64,000 nucleotides of DNA from Kalaharituber pfeilii (Eukaryota; Ascomycota; Pezizomycetes; Pezizales; Pezizaceae). Below the pieces are notes generated by a model that worked only from the letters and a program-made list of their open reading frames with translations, had not been told where the DNA came from and made no database searches. Position 1 is the stretch's first letter, and each line of letters opens with the position of its first letter. The position numbers and the translations under genes were made by a program. This document shows, piece after piece, positions 43,930-53,892 of the stretch. The stretch is from NCBI GenBank assembly GCA_015179045.1, contig WHUZ01000019.1, forward strand, positions 372,001 to 436,000. Reading direction: 5' to 3'.

Positions 43930-45057
43930 TGGGTGGGCAACTGGAAAGTGGAAGTTTAGAAGAGATAGTGAGCGTAGTGGTGAGATTTTAGTTAGAGAAG
44001 TTGATTAGATAAACTTGACAGATATAGTTGTTGTAAATATGACTGCAGCGGAGGGATGTGAGTTTCCAGATAGGAATGTGACATCTAAGGGTAGAGACCA
44101 ATTTTAAAGGTGCGGGTCTTGATAATACAGTGCTATCCTTCGGTGTTAAATGTACACCTCTATCAGTTTTCTCTTGATGTCACCCCCCAGGGCGCATCAC
44201 CCCTCTAGGCGCGTCACCCCCTAGGCGCGTCACTTCCCTAGGTGCGTCACCCTCCCCAGCAGTTGTATAGACCCCCGAGCGAAGCGAGTGGGGTCTCTCG
44301 GTAAGCATGTGTGCAAGCGGCTGAAAACATATGTTCAAACTCATCATGTCAGAAAAAGTCCTCGCGGTCGGAAGCGTACAATTTACTAACTCTGTGACAG
44401 CACTAATCCCGGTCGCGAGTGTTGCGTCAGCTCCCACCGCACACTCTGCCCCCCATTGCGAGCGTAGCGAGCGGGCATTTTCTAGTCTCAGGTACGGGAA
44501 TAGCGCACATCTATTCAACATCCTTGTATCTACTAGAACGTTCTCAAAGTTATTTATTACAGTAATTGAAAGGAAGGTCAATGCGCTTGTAGCGAGATAT
44601 TAAATACTATTATGAATTTGTGCAATATGTCGTATACCGCTTTGTCAGAACCAGTATTATTTTTACTATTTCCACAGAATGACAACAGCATAACTATTAG
44701 ATCATAGTTTAGTCCTAGCAGTCAATATAATATGGGTTTATACAGTCTCATTAGTCTCGTAGTAGGCGAGTGCAATCCCACAAGTAAATGTGTCATTGCA
44801 AATTTGATATGATTGATCGGCATGACAAGGACCAAAAGTAGTGAAACTAGTGCATCGAATTTAGCGAAGTTTTGCCCGCCCAAGAGACACGAGACCCAAC
44901 AGGGGCCCAAGCGCCTCAACAAGGCCGTAAGTGAGTCAGGACGTAGCTGACCCCGCCCCTTTTGCAACAGCGTAAACTTGATTTCAATACTAACAAGGGT
45001 AGTTCAGGCATGCTGCGATATTGCCCAATTGAGTTAATTGACCATCTTTACCCCATT
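43930..45057. other. Non-coding with short GC-rich repeats
   Basis: CACCCCCTAGGCGCGTCA-type repeats at 44,180-44,250 and two CGAGCGAAGCGAG / GCGAGCGTAGCGAGCG motifs (44,276, 44,458). The frame 44,331-44,603 has no recognised features. Confidence 0.45.
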
Positions 45058-45069
45058 GGGCGCACACAT

Positions 45070-45131
45070 TTTTTTTTTTTTTTTTTTTTTGTCACATGAC
45101 CCCGCATGCGGCTCTTCGCCATGGCAGGACA
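45070..45131 (-). mobile_element. Tail-only LINE A insertion (62 bp)
   Basis: T-run, GTCACATGACCCCGCATGCG...GCCATGGCAGGACA. TSD GGGCGCACACAT at 45058-45069 and 45132-45143. Confidence 0.95.
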
Positions 45132-45144
45132 GGGCGCACACATG

Positions 45145-45480
45145 AGATATGGAATTGTAGAATATATTGAATATATCAGGCACTTGAGCGCACATATGAG
45201 ATATTGAGCATATTGTATAAGTCCATATCCAGTACATCAAACAGGCTCAGTGCGCGTAGGAGATATTGAACATATTGAGTGCATGCGAGCATCATGATAG
45301 TGAGCATATTGAGCATGTTGAGCATATTGAGCATGTTGAGCATGTTGAGTGCGCATATGAGATGTAGGGCATATTGGGCACATTGAGCACATTGAGCATG
45401 TTGAGTGCGCGCACATGAGATGCAGGACACATTGCGCGCATTGAGCATGTTGAGCACGTTGAGCACGTTATGACGCCGGC
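45145..45480. repeat. 12 bp minisatellite
   Basis: Degenerate GAGCATGTTGAG / GAGCATATTGAG units interrupted by GCGCACATGAGAT blocks. The LINE tail at 45,070 sits in its first unit. Confidence 0.85.
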
Positions 45481-45589
45481 AGCAGGATCACTTGTATCAT
45501 GAGCGCTGAGGACCTTTTGTAATGCCATGGGTGCACCAAAGCAGAAAACTGATTTTATGGAGCGCGAATGTGGCAAAGGCATAAGGCTA

Positions 45590-45870
45590 GGTTCCAAAGT
45601 CATAAGGCCAGAAATGTCTAGGGTGTTACGGTTCACCGCGACCGTAGTGTGGGCGGCCGGTAGAGTGCGTGAAAAATGTGATAAATGCAAGCGCATACGA
45701 AATGCGCATATGCGACGCAAGCGATATGCGAGCCAACGCTGTAGGCAGTGCCGCAATCGCCTAAATGAGTACTATATGAGCTACGCAGAGGACTAGCGAG
45801 TATCGCTAGTCAAGTGTCTTTTTGGTCTGGCGGACGGTAACTCTCTGCGTTTACCACCTCTGTAACATAG
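45590..45870 (+). repeat. Dispersed repeat with Cys-rich ORF end, copy 2 (best preserved)
   Basis: It contains an open frame ending REKCDKCKRIRNAHMRRKRY, then ASQRCRQCRNRLNEYYMSYA (two CxxC pairs, basic between them) and a TAG at 45,795, followed by a conserved ~70 bp. Similar ends occur at 41,060, 49,200 and 49,540. A zinc-binding transposon-encoded peptide is plausible but unproven. Confidence 0.5.
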
Positions 45871-45871
45871 G

Positions 45872-45938
45872 TTTTTTTTTTTTTTTTTTTTTTAATTTCA
45901 CGTGACCCTGCATGCAGCTTTCCGCCATGGCAGGGCAA
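45872..45938 (-). mobile_element. Tail-only LINE A insertion (67 bp)
   Basis: T-run, AATTTCACGTGACCCTGCAT...CCGCCATGGCAGGGCAA. TSD GTAACATAGG at 45862-45871 and 45939-45948. Here the hairpin stem is fully Watson-Crick (CCCTGC/GCAGGG). Confidence 0.93.
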
Positions 45939-45949
45939 GTAACATAGGG

Positions 45950-46660
45950 TGCGGACGTCGCAGTGCAATAGCAGCAGCAGCGCAATGGCCACGCACTTAT
46001 AGTTTCATAGCATTTTTTACTCAGCAATTTCATGATATGAAATAATCAACTTGGCAAGTTGGAAACTAAATTCTGTTGAAGATTATGCAACGAGCATCAC
46101 GGGACATATCACGTGAGGCTGCCATGTGTGACATAACCCGAGATTATGGTATAAGGTAATTCCATGTGATGAGGAATCTAAGTTGTGGATACGTGTTGTG
46201 ATAATAAGCAACCTTAATACTCGCACAATTTGCTAGCAGCTCATGTCTATAAACAGGTGGATATTAGGAGCACATACTGTACGTTGAATAGAAGACATAA
46301 GTGTGAACAATCTAATACGCATTCCTGCGCATCTTTTCCGTATATGTTGCTACAAATTCAAATGTATTTTGGTAACTTGGCGTGCTGATAGTGGTATCTT
46401 GGCGTGCTGATAGTATCATGCTGCCGCTGAGACACAATTGGTCACCAGCAGTACAAAATGACGCCATGGATGGTAGCTTCACTTTTAGCGCGACATGGTG
46501 CTGAGAAGAGGTGAAATGCATCCAGGGCGCACGAGGCGCTTGTGGGGTTTTCAGGACCCCGGGCGCTTCAGGGCGATTTTTTTTTTTTGCCGATGGCCCT
46601 TCCAATGGAGTATGGCTTTTTAGTAGACTATGATAGCAGCAAACTATGGCAGCTATAATA
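45950..46660. other. No gene recognised
   Basis: T11 run near 46,578 without a TSD. No coding frame. Confidence 0.35.
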
Positions 46661-46664
46661 GTGG

Positions 46665-46830
46665 CAGACTATAGCTTTCTGACAAACTACAGCTTTCTGA
46701 CAAACTACAGCTTTTCGATGAACTACAGCTTTCCAATGAACTATAGCTTTCCAATAAACTACAGCTTTCCGATAGATTACAGCTTTCTGATGAACTACAG
46801 CTTTCCGATAAACTACAGTTTTGTAAAGAA
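46665..46830. repeat. 18 bp minisatellite
   Basis: About nine units of AAACTACAGCTTTCCGAT with variants (AATGAACTATAGCTTTCC). Confidence 0.9.
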
Positions 46831-46898
46831 GAGTATCTAGCTATACCTGAGATTTACCATACCTCTATAGAAGCAATAAAAATATAATCACCCCAAAA

Positions 46899-47471
46899 TA
46901 GTGTGCGCAAATGGGTGAGTTGGGGCGGGTTTTGCCCCCCTACGACCTGCCCGCAACCCGCCCCGCCCCATCGGCCTCTTTGGCCAACCCGCCCACGGGG
47001 CCTCGCGGGCCCTGTGTTGGTGTCAAGCCACATATATCGGCCACATATAATGTAGTCATGGCGACTATATATGGCAAGCATATATGGCTGCTAATACAGC
47101 CATTTCGGTGCACATATATGGCTGCTAATACTGCCATTGCGGCAAGCATATACAGCTGCTGACACTGCCGTCGTGGCGGGCATATATGGCTGTTGATACT
47201 GCCATTGCGGCAAGCATATATGGCTGCTGATACTGTCACCGTGGCGGGCATATATGGATGCTAATACTGCCATTGCGGCAAGCATATACAGCTGCTGACA
47301 CTGCCGTCGTAGTGGGCATATATGGCTGCTAATACTGCCATTGCGGCGAGCATATACAGCTGCTGACACTGCCATTGTGGCGGGCATATATGGCTGCTTA
47401 TACTCATCACGGGTTTTTGCGGGTTTCGTAGGGCCCCGCGGGCGGGTTCTCCGACCCATTTGTGCACCTTA
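46899..47471. mobile_element. Non-autonomous hAT element (573 bp) with an internal 33 bp minisatellite
   Basis: Ends TAGTGTGCGCAAATGGGT and ACCCATTTGTGCACCTTA are imperfect 18 bp TIRs. Perfect 8 bp TSD CCCCAAAA at 46891-46898 and 47472-47479, the hAT signature. Subterminal CCCGCCC-type repeats flank about ten 33 bp units (CATATATGGCTGCTGATACT...GCGGCAAG). No transposase. Confidence 0.88.
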
Positions 47472-47479
47472 CCCCAAAA

Positions 47480-48330
47480 TTTAAAAATGGACAGGTGAAC
47501 TCTAATAGGGATATGTAATGAGTGAAAGAGCTATATGGGCTATTTCTCTTTTATAGACCTTTAGAGACTTACTTGTTGCAAGCTCTTTTTCAGAGTCTAA
47601 CATAATACCAGTAAACAAAAATTGATCTTGTTGCTGCAGTACAGTTAGTTAGAAACAAAGTAGAGAGTAGATTAGATAGAGATAGAGTAGAATTAGAGAT
47701 GAGTGGATTTAGAGTACCCAATTGGGTTTGGTGTTGATGAGTTTAGAGATATGTAAACATGCAGTTATGGTTGTGTAGATGATAATACTAATAATATGTA
47801 ACTGGAACAAGCTATCGGAATTTGCATAGCGCAACCGGGTCAAGATCTCTCAGATGCTCCTGGCGGAGTCCAACCATTTTCCTGAAACTCCACTTAGGCA
47901 GTGTCTGCTTATAGGACTATATTAGAATTACAATCTAATTTTACAAATATAAGATTGGTGGTTTTGGGACACTAGGTTGGCATAGAAACGTAGCGGCATT
48001 CATGTACTTAGGCGGAATCTAGTCTCGTGGGCGGAACTAACACATGCTGCGACATGGCCCTTGGCGGCGTAATATATTCCAGACCCTCTTCTGAGGTGAG
48101 TGCGTATATAAATACCATACGAGCTTACTAAGCAGAATAGGGTCTGGGCACGAGACTACACCTGGCCCAGCGGCGAACATGAATGTACCTCGATGTACCT
48201 ATATGTAATATATATACTCGCTTATGATTTAATGTAATAGTGATCTATCATACAGCTAACTAAGCAATTTCCACAGTCTCCTATCCCCCTATGCAGGCAT
48301 CTATGTACAAACAATAGTACTATATACATC
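47480..48330. other. No gene recognised
   Basis: AT-rich, no repeat with ends, no coding frame. Confidence 0.4.
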
Positions 48331-49199
48331 TTTTTTTTTTTTTTATTTCATTAATCGCTTGCCGCCCTGTGGGCTACGGCGATGGGTTAGGTACATAAAA
48401 CAGCTATAAAAGACAAAACTGACTTCTCTCTCCTAAATACATAGTAAAGGGGAATAGAGCGTCCCTCATCCTGTCTCGTCCAGCAAGTCCAGCAGCTTTG
48501 TCAACTGGTCTCCGTCCTTGGACTTCTCCACCTATAGATTTCCTTTTCCCCCCCTGGCCATCGCTTCTTCCATACCCGGCAGTTATCCATCAAGTGTGTC
48601 AATGTCGCATCTCCTTCCCCGCGCCACCGGCAATCTGGGTCCTGCGCCTCCCCTATTTTGTGTCTCCAAAACCTCTCGGGACAGGCACTTTCTGCCTGTA
48701 CGCACACTGGCCGTTTTTCCCACTTATGATCGCCTGGTCTCAGCCTAGGCCTCAGTTTGAGTCCGAGCTGGCCATGGAATTGCCCCAAGATACCGGTAGC
48801 CTCCGCTTGTCTGAGAGAGCTTTCACTTGATCTGCCAGTAGTACGGCAACGCATAGGGAGGAAAGTTCAGAAAGATTTTTTGTAATAGTACAGTAGCACC
48901 CACAATACCCATGCATTTTTCCTAACGCTAAACAAGTAGGGACAATTGGTAATTACCAAGACATAGTATGTGCCCTAGTTTCAAGCCACCTGCGGGCATT
49001 ACCTCGCTATTTTTGAAAATTACTTGTTTGAGTTATATATTCTAATACTGCATATTTTTTTTTTGCCAATCTTGCATTTTTGCGGGATAATCTTGACATT
49101 ACTCTCTATTATAATTGTGAACTGCACAATGAAGTTATAGGATGTGCAAGTGCTGAGTGGAGCACACAATACTTATATAAGGGCAGTACACAGCCAAAT

Positions 49200-49290
49200 A
49201 TGTACCGAGTACATGTATGCGATAGGATGGTCATATATGATGGTTGTAGTTATGAATTGTGCAGAGGACTAGCGGACATTGCTAACCAAC
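49200..49290 (+). repeat. Cys-rich ORF-end repeat, copy 3
   Basis: GTTATGAATTGTGCAGAGGA CTAGCGGACATTGCTAACCA aligns with the 45,770-45,820 end; truncated by the LINE tail that follows. Confidence 0.45.
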
Positions 49291-49345
49291 TATCTTTTTT
49301 ACTATCATTACTTGCATGCTGCCCTATGGGCTATGGCGAGGTTCG
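49291..49345 (-). mobile_element. LINE B tail inside the MULE-like element
   Basis: Short T-run, TATCATTACTTGCATGCTGC, loop TAT, GGGCTATGGCGAG. TSD not resolved. Confidence 0.6.
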
Positions 49346-49539
49346 AGATACATAGGATATAAGTGAGAAGGGAACAGAAAAATGAATAATAGAATAACAG
49401 ATTACTACTCCTCCAGATGATAGTGCTGCAACTTCTATGACAGTGTTGATATTATTGCTATTATTCATACCAGCTGTTACTCTAAGCCTGCTATCATTCA
49501 TGCGCACTGTCACTTATACTTGCTATGCCCCACTAGTAC

Positions 49540-49740
49540 CTACTATCTGTTATGGACTCACCGCAACTTTAGGCGGGCGGTTGATGGATGCAAACATGAC
49601 ATGAGCAATATATGATAGCCAATAGCGTTGCAGTCGTGTAAATAAGTACTATATGAGCTACACAATAGACTAGTAATCATCGCTAGTCAAGTATCTTCTT
49701 GGCCTGGTGGATGGTAACTCTCTACATTTACCACCTCCAT
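49540..49740 (+). repeat. Cys-rich ORF-end repeat, copy 4
   Basis: GATAGCCAATAGCGTTGCAG ... AAGTACTATATGAGCTACAC and the downstream block GTCAAGTATCTTCTTGGCCT... match copies 1 and 2 with scattered changes. Confidence 0.55.
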
Positions 49741-50829
49741 TACACTATCACTCATACCACCTGCTGGTATTCATACTCACTGTCACTCATATACCACCAC
49801 TCCTATCTGCTGTTGCACATATCTCTCGCCATGATATCTTTCTGCCCTATGATCCTTGGATATAGTATAGAGCATATGTAGTTGTTAGCTTATATTCTAA
49901 TATGTCTGTCGTGAAAATGCAAATGGATAAGTATGCAATAAAACAATTACTAGTACAGTGTGTTGTTATTTTATTTATTTGAGGCTAAAGAAATAGAGAT
50001 GATCAATCGGTCCCTACTAGTAGGTATTTGACTAATGTAAAAAATAAATGCATGGATATTGCAAGCCTCATCCGTGCCTCTACCAACTACATCAGTGCGC
50101 AAAAAATCGTTCTGCCTTATGCGTTGCCGCACTACTGGCAGATCAAGTGAAAGCTCTCTCAGACAAGCCGCAAGCGGAGGCTACCGGTATCTTGGGGCAA
50201 TTCCATGGCCAGCTCGGACTCAAACTGAGGCCTAGGCTGAGACCAGGCGATCATAAGTGGGAAAAACGGCCAGTGTGCGTACAGGCAGAAAGTGCCTGTC
50301 CCGAGAGGTTTTGTTGTGTCTCCATGCCTTCAACCCCTTGTTACCCAGTAGGCCCGCAATTTTCGTACCGTCTCTTCCGAACCTCTGTAGCGGCCTATAA
50401 TTCATTCCTAGTCTATTTCTTTCGGCTGCCCTGTCTCTCTTGGCCCTTTGGATGAGACCCGGTTCAGTGATCATCTCGTCTATGTACTGAAGGGCTGTAC
50501 CCGTTTTGGCAAGCTCGTCCGCTGCTGCGTTTCCTGGTATCCCGCTGTGGCCCTTGATCCACATGATGGCCAGGTCTGTGTCCCCTCTAGTTATTCTTGC
50601 ATCCCATTCTTCTCGTAGTCTTTGGCTGGCGCCTAGGTGGGTGGGCCGGTCTTCAGCGATCTTCCGGATTTTCGCGATCGCCACCTTCGAGTCCGTGAGT
50701 ATCAGGACCTCCCTTTCCATCCGTAGGGCTTCACTTATCGCCAGCATTTCCGCGTCATTCACCGTCGATAGTACTCGCAGGTATTTCCCTATTTTTGTGT
50801 TCTCCCCCACCACGCCGGCTCCCGACTAC

Positions 50830-51130
50830 TATGTTCACTCTCATTCTCCTGGTTAGTACATTGACCAGCATTGCTTTTATTACAAGAATAAGAACATTTA
50901 ACCTTTTGACGTATGCATGTACAACGAAGAGAAGAACAGGTACCTAGACAAGAACATGAAATTTGTCTTGACAAGTTTTATCATGATGAGGTTGCTTAAA
51001 GTGGGTACTTGGCACTTGCAGTTTCTGGTAATACAACCACCAAAATTTTCATCCTTGGCATCAACGCAATCCCTGTTACTGCCACAATATAATACCAGAA
51101 TGGCGGAGGATTCCAGATATCTCTACCTAT
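50830..51130 (-). pseudogene. Cys-rich ORF remnant
   Basis: The minus strand has CSCLGTCSSLRCTCIRQKVK then CSYSCNKSNAGQCTNQ and, in another frame upstream, NFGGCITRNCKCQ. This is a metal-binding-like Cys pattern typical of transposon-encoded proteins, but I cannot name the family. Confidence 0.35.
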
Positions 51131-51593
51131 GAAGATAACACTCCAAAATTTTGCTTAGAGTAAAAAGAATACTAGAAGCATATTTAGTAATTTTCTTCTA
51201 GTGTTTCGGTTAACAATAATTTAGTTATGATTACAAATTTGTATTCTTAACTACAGTAGTCTAGAAGTGTAGTGAATTATGAATTAAATTGTCTGTATTA
51301 TCATCTAGTATGTGGGTAAGAAGTAGCAACTTGCTACTCATATTAGCAACTTATCACCGACAGCAACTTTCAAGTGGCAACTTGTAGGTGGCAACTTGTC
51401 AGTGGCAATAGGGCTGTGCTAGCACACAGTAACTGGCTTATCAATTAACGCTGGTAGCAGAATGTTTCTCTATACTCAATCACTGGTAGTACGTAGAGGT
51501 GCCTAGTGGTACTTGTACTAAACCAGTGTTGGTCGGTGGGCTGGCCCATTCGCGAACCGCAATGTTCGTCGGTAGGCCAGAACACAACAGGAG
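51130..51593. other. No gene recognised
   Basis: Short 'agtggcaact' repeats near 51,340-51,410. No coding frame. Confidence 0.35.
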
Positions 51594-52069
51594 TATAGAT
51601 ACGCTAAAAATTACAAGGATATCAATTCAGGTAATTGTTACCATATATGGTAGTCACCAACCCATGTAAACGCCAAGCGTCTACTTTCAGTAAGTTGAAA
51701 GCGTCTTCAGTGTTGCAACTGCACTACTTCAGAGTCTAATCTTCTATGAGTGGATCACTAGAAAGGTCAAGTATCTCTATTAAAAAAATTAGTACATACA
51801 TACGAAAAAGAAAATATTATACATACCTGAATTCAATGTATTGTTTTCTAGTTTCAAATCGTAAGAAGATATTCAAAGCCCCATGAATAAGTCACAAGTC
51901 TATCACGTGCGTTCAATGACTCTTCAACAGTTCCTGCTCCGGCGACGAAAAGTGCATCCTGAACTCCAGCGTGAGGCCAGAGCCAAATTAAGGATGCGCT
52001 CGTCAGCGGCGGCTGAAGGGACTGAGGGCGAGAATGCAGCCGCAGACCTAGAAAGGGCAGTTGAGGAGA

Positions 52070-52073
<4 letters not shown>

Positions 52074-52104
<31 letters not shown>

Positions 52105-52109
52105 TTCAT
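52074..52109 (-). mobile_element. LINE insertion with a 7 nt body (36 bp)
   Basis: 29 T then ATTTCAT, i.e. ATGAAAT plus A29 on the minus strand. Perfect 13 bp TSD TTGAGGAGAGGAT at 52061-52073 and 52110-52122. Confidence 0.92.
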
Positions 52110-52486
52110 TTGAGGAGAGGATGGAAGTGGACTTTGAGGCGCGCATGTCGACGACACAGAGGGACGCAACGAAAAAACAGAAGCGAGACCCACATTCTAG
52201 ACTAGTGAGGAACGAGGTCAAGAGCGACTGGCAGAAACGCAAGGGCCCAGGGGCGGGTAGGGATGCTACAGCTGTGGGCGAGGCCACAGCACGGTTAGGC
52301 GAAGTCGTTGAGCACCGCAAGGGAGCTGTCAGCAGGGGATGGGGGGAGCTGGAAGGCAGAATGAGAGCATGGGGGAGCCTCTTGCTGGGGCGGGCCAAGA
52401 TGCGCCTACTCCGCGAGTATGAGGACTGGTGAAAGAGCCAAAAAAATTCACGTCTTAGCGAAATGAATGCAGCGAGTTACAGGCTC

Positions 52487-52550
52487 TTTTTTTTTTTTTT
52501 TTTTTTTCATTTCACGTAACCCCGCTTGCAGCTGTTCGCCATGGCAGGGT
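52487..52550 (-). mobile_element. Tail-only LINE A insertion (64 bp), absent from copy A
   Basis: T-run, CATTTCACGTAACCCCGCTT...GCCATGGCAGGGT. TSD GAGTTACAGGCTC at 52474-52486 and 52551-52563; copy A at ~24,330 has the site once. Confidence 0.97.
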
Positions 52551-52577
52551 GAGTTACAGGCTCAATAGTGTGGAAGA

Positions 52578-52579
52578 AT

Positions 52580-52614
<35 letters not shown>

Positions 52615-52651
52615 CATTACTTGCGTGCCGCCCTAGGGGCTATGGCAGGGG
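52578..52651 (-). mobile_element. Tail-only LINE B insertion (74 bp), absent from copy A
   Basis: ATTTC then a T-run, AATATCATTACTTGCGTGCC, loop TAG, ends TATGGCAGGGG. TSD AATAGTGTGGAAGA at 52564-52577 and 52652-52665. The extra GAAAT beyond the A-tail (minus strand) is unexplained. Confidence 0.95.
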
Positions 52652-52768
52652 AATAGTGTGGAAGAGAGTCTCACGAGCAATATGATGAGGCTCAGGGTCG
52701 CCCTCATCGACGAAAACGATACCGCCAGAAGGAAGTAGGAGGATGGTAGAAGGAGAAACTGCGAGACG

Positions 52769-53344
52769 TGTTATGGGCGAAGGCTCATAAGGGGGTGGAA
52801 GGTAACGAGTCGGCGGACAAAGCAGCAAGATGGGGGACTGCACTACAGTACAAGCCGGAGATGGTGACGGAGGCGGGACAGAGACAGAATGGGAGAAGAG
52901 AGAGAGCGGGGGAGAGGAATCGACTAAATCTGTCATATAGACCCCTCGAAAGGATAGGGCGGGACATCGGATGACTGGCGGGATTGTTGGGGGGGAAGGG
53001 CCTGAGGGCGTGGAGGTGGCACATAGGGGAGGAAGACGGCCCGGAGTGCAGGTGGTGCGGTGAGAAGGAGGAGACGACGAGCCATTTGCTGGGGGAGTGT
53101 AGAGTATGGAAGAGGAGGTGGCCTGGGGGGGAAGAACACATAAGGGGGCCCCCCCGGGCAAGAGAGGGAGAGAGAGACCCGCTGAGCAAGCTGATAGACA
53201 TGCTGGGAGAGTGAGAGGGAGGAGAGCGGAGAGGAGTGGGGGGGGGAGGTTTCTTTATCTGAATGTACCTAACTTTTAGCTATAACATCGCCATAGCCCA
53301 TTGGGCGGCATGCGATTAATGATATAAAAAAAAAAAAAAAAAAA
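52769..53344 (+). mobile_element. 5'-truncated LINE B (576 bp), absent from copy A
   Basis: It encodes the RNase H end (LWAKAHKGVEGNESADKAAR), the linker NRLNLSYRPLERIGRD and the knuckle CRWCGEKEETTSHLLGEC followed by RVWKRRWPGG and a stop, then UTR, hairpin CGCCATAGCCCATTGGGCGG and A24. One frameshift. TSD AAACTGCGAGACG at 52756-52768 and 53345-53357; copy A ~24,447 is uninterrupted. Confidence 0.97.
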
Positions 53345-53525
53345 AAACTGCGAGACGGACTTGGAGAGGTAGTTCGAGAAAGGACTCGCGAAAGCCAGAG
53401 AACAAGGGAAAGGATAAGTTTGAGCGTGAAAAGAGCGAGATGTAGGCCCAAAAAGCCACGGACAGGGACAGACAGAGGCCGGAGATGCAACAAGCGGCCA
53501 ATACCGCAGCCCTCGAAGGAGAAAC

Positions 53526-53892
53526 TAGTGAGCGGCACGAGCCGAGCCAGCTCAAGCTGGCCTAGCATGAGCTCGAGCTCTGGCTCGAGCTTAAGACAGC
53601 CAAGATCACGCTAGTGTTTCTCTTGACAGCTCGCTAAAATGCTCAGCCAGCGCAGGGTTTCATAAACTTGCAGCAGGAGTAAATGTAGAAGAAATACTGA
53701 ATTTAGCGGATAGCGGCGAGGAGGATGAAGCTGTAGAATAGTTTAGATTAGTTATCAATATCATGGAACCAAGGCTCGCTGGCTCGAGCCCACCTTCTAT
53801 TTGACGAGCTCGGCTCGAGCGAGCTCACTTACCCACGAGCTGGCCCGAGCTCACCCTCCAGCTCGGGTCGAGCTAGCTCGTGCCGCTCACTA
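53526..53892. mobile_element. hAT deletion derivative (367 bp), absent from copy A
   Basis: TIR TAGTGAGCGGCACGAGC (17 bp, perfect) and 8 bp TSD GGAGAAAC at 53518-53525 and 53893-53900. Subterminal GAGCTCG-type repeats. The interior keeps a short frame ending KLAAGVNVEEILNLADSGEE DEAVE then a stop, resembling a hAT transposase C-terminus (inference). Confidence 0.9.

Larger units (their letters stand above)
48667..50313. mobile_element. MULE-like element (1,647 bp) with ~190 bp TIRs and no transposase
   Basis: Both ends start CAAAACCTCTCGGGACAGGC and remain inverted repeats for about 189-195 bp (one ~6 bp indel). TSD TTGTGTCTC, 9 bp, at 48658-48666 and 50314-50322. The ends share the layout of the 27,964 MULE (CCTCTC..GGACAGGC then a CAGGCA..TGCCTG palindrome). 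The interior holds Cys-rich repeat pieces and a LINE B tail, but no transposase. Confidence 0.88.
48333..50816 (-). mobile_element. LINE B ORF2 3' part, split by a MULE-like element
   Basis: The minus strand from ~50,813 encodes RNase H (NDAEMLAISEALRM, VLILTDSKVAIAKI, IMWIKGHSGIPGNAAADELA) up to GLKAWRH. The frame resumes at 48,666 with KIGEAQDPDCRWRG, a decayed knuckle, RVWKKRWPGG and the family B tail (48,333-48,400). Between them lies 48,667-50,313. The 5' truncation is just before the RNase H domain. Confidence 0.85.

Noticed and set aside
44276..44480. Mitochondrial insertion suggested by GCGAGCG-type motifs
   Set aside because: Two short motifs only, with no mitochondrial gene sequence nearby.
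46570..46590. Another A-tail-only insertion at the T11 run
   Set aside because: No direct repeat flanks it; the same holds for the A13 run at 23,702 and the T10 at 49,055.
48667..50313. Simple inverted duplication of LINE sequence
   Set aside because: The 9 bp TSD and the exact rejoining of the LINE frame show a discrete insertion with terminal inverted repeats.
17341..52550. Tail-only copies as tRNA- or 5S-derived SINEs
   Set aside because: No A-box or B-box promoter fits in a ~40 nt body, and the sequence equals the LINE 3' end.
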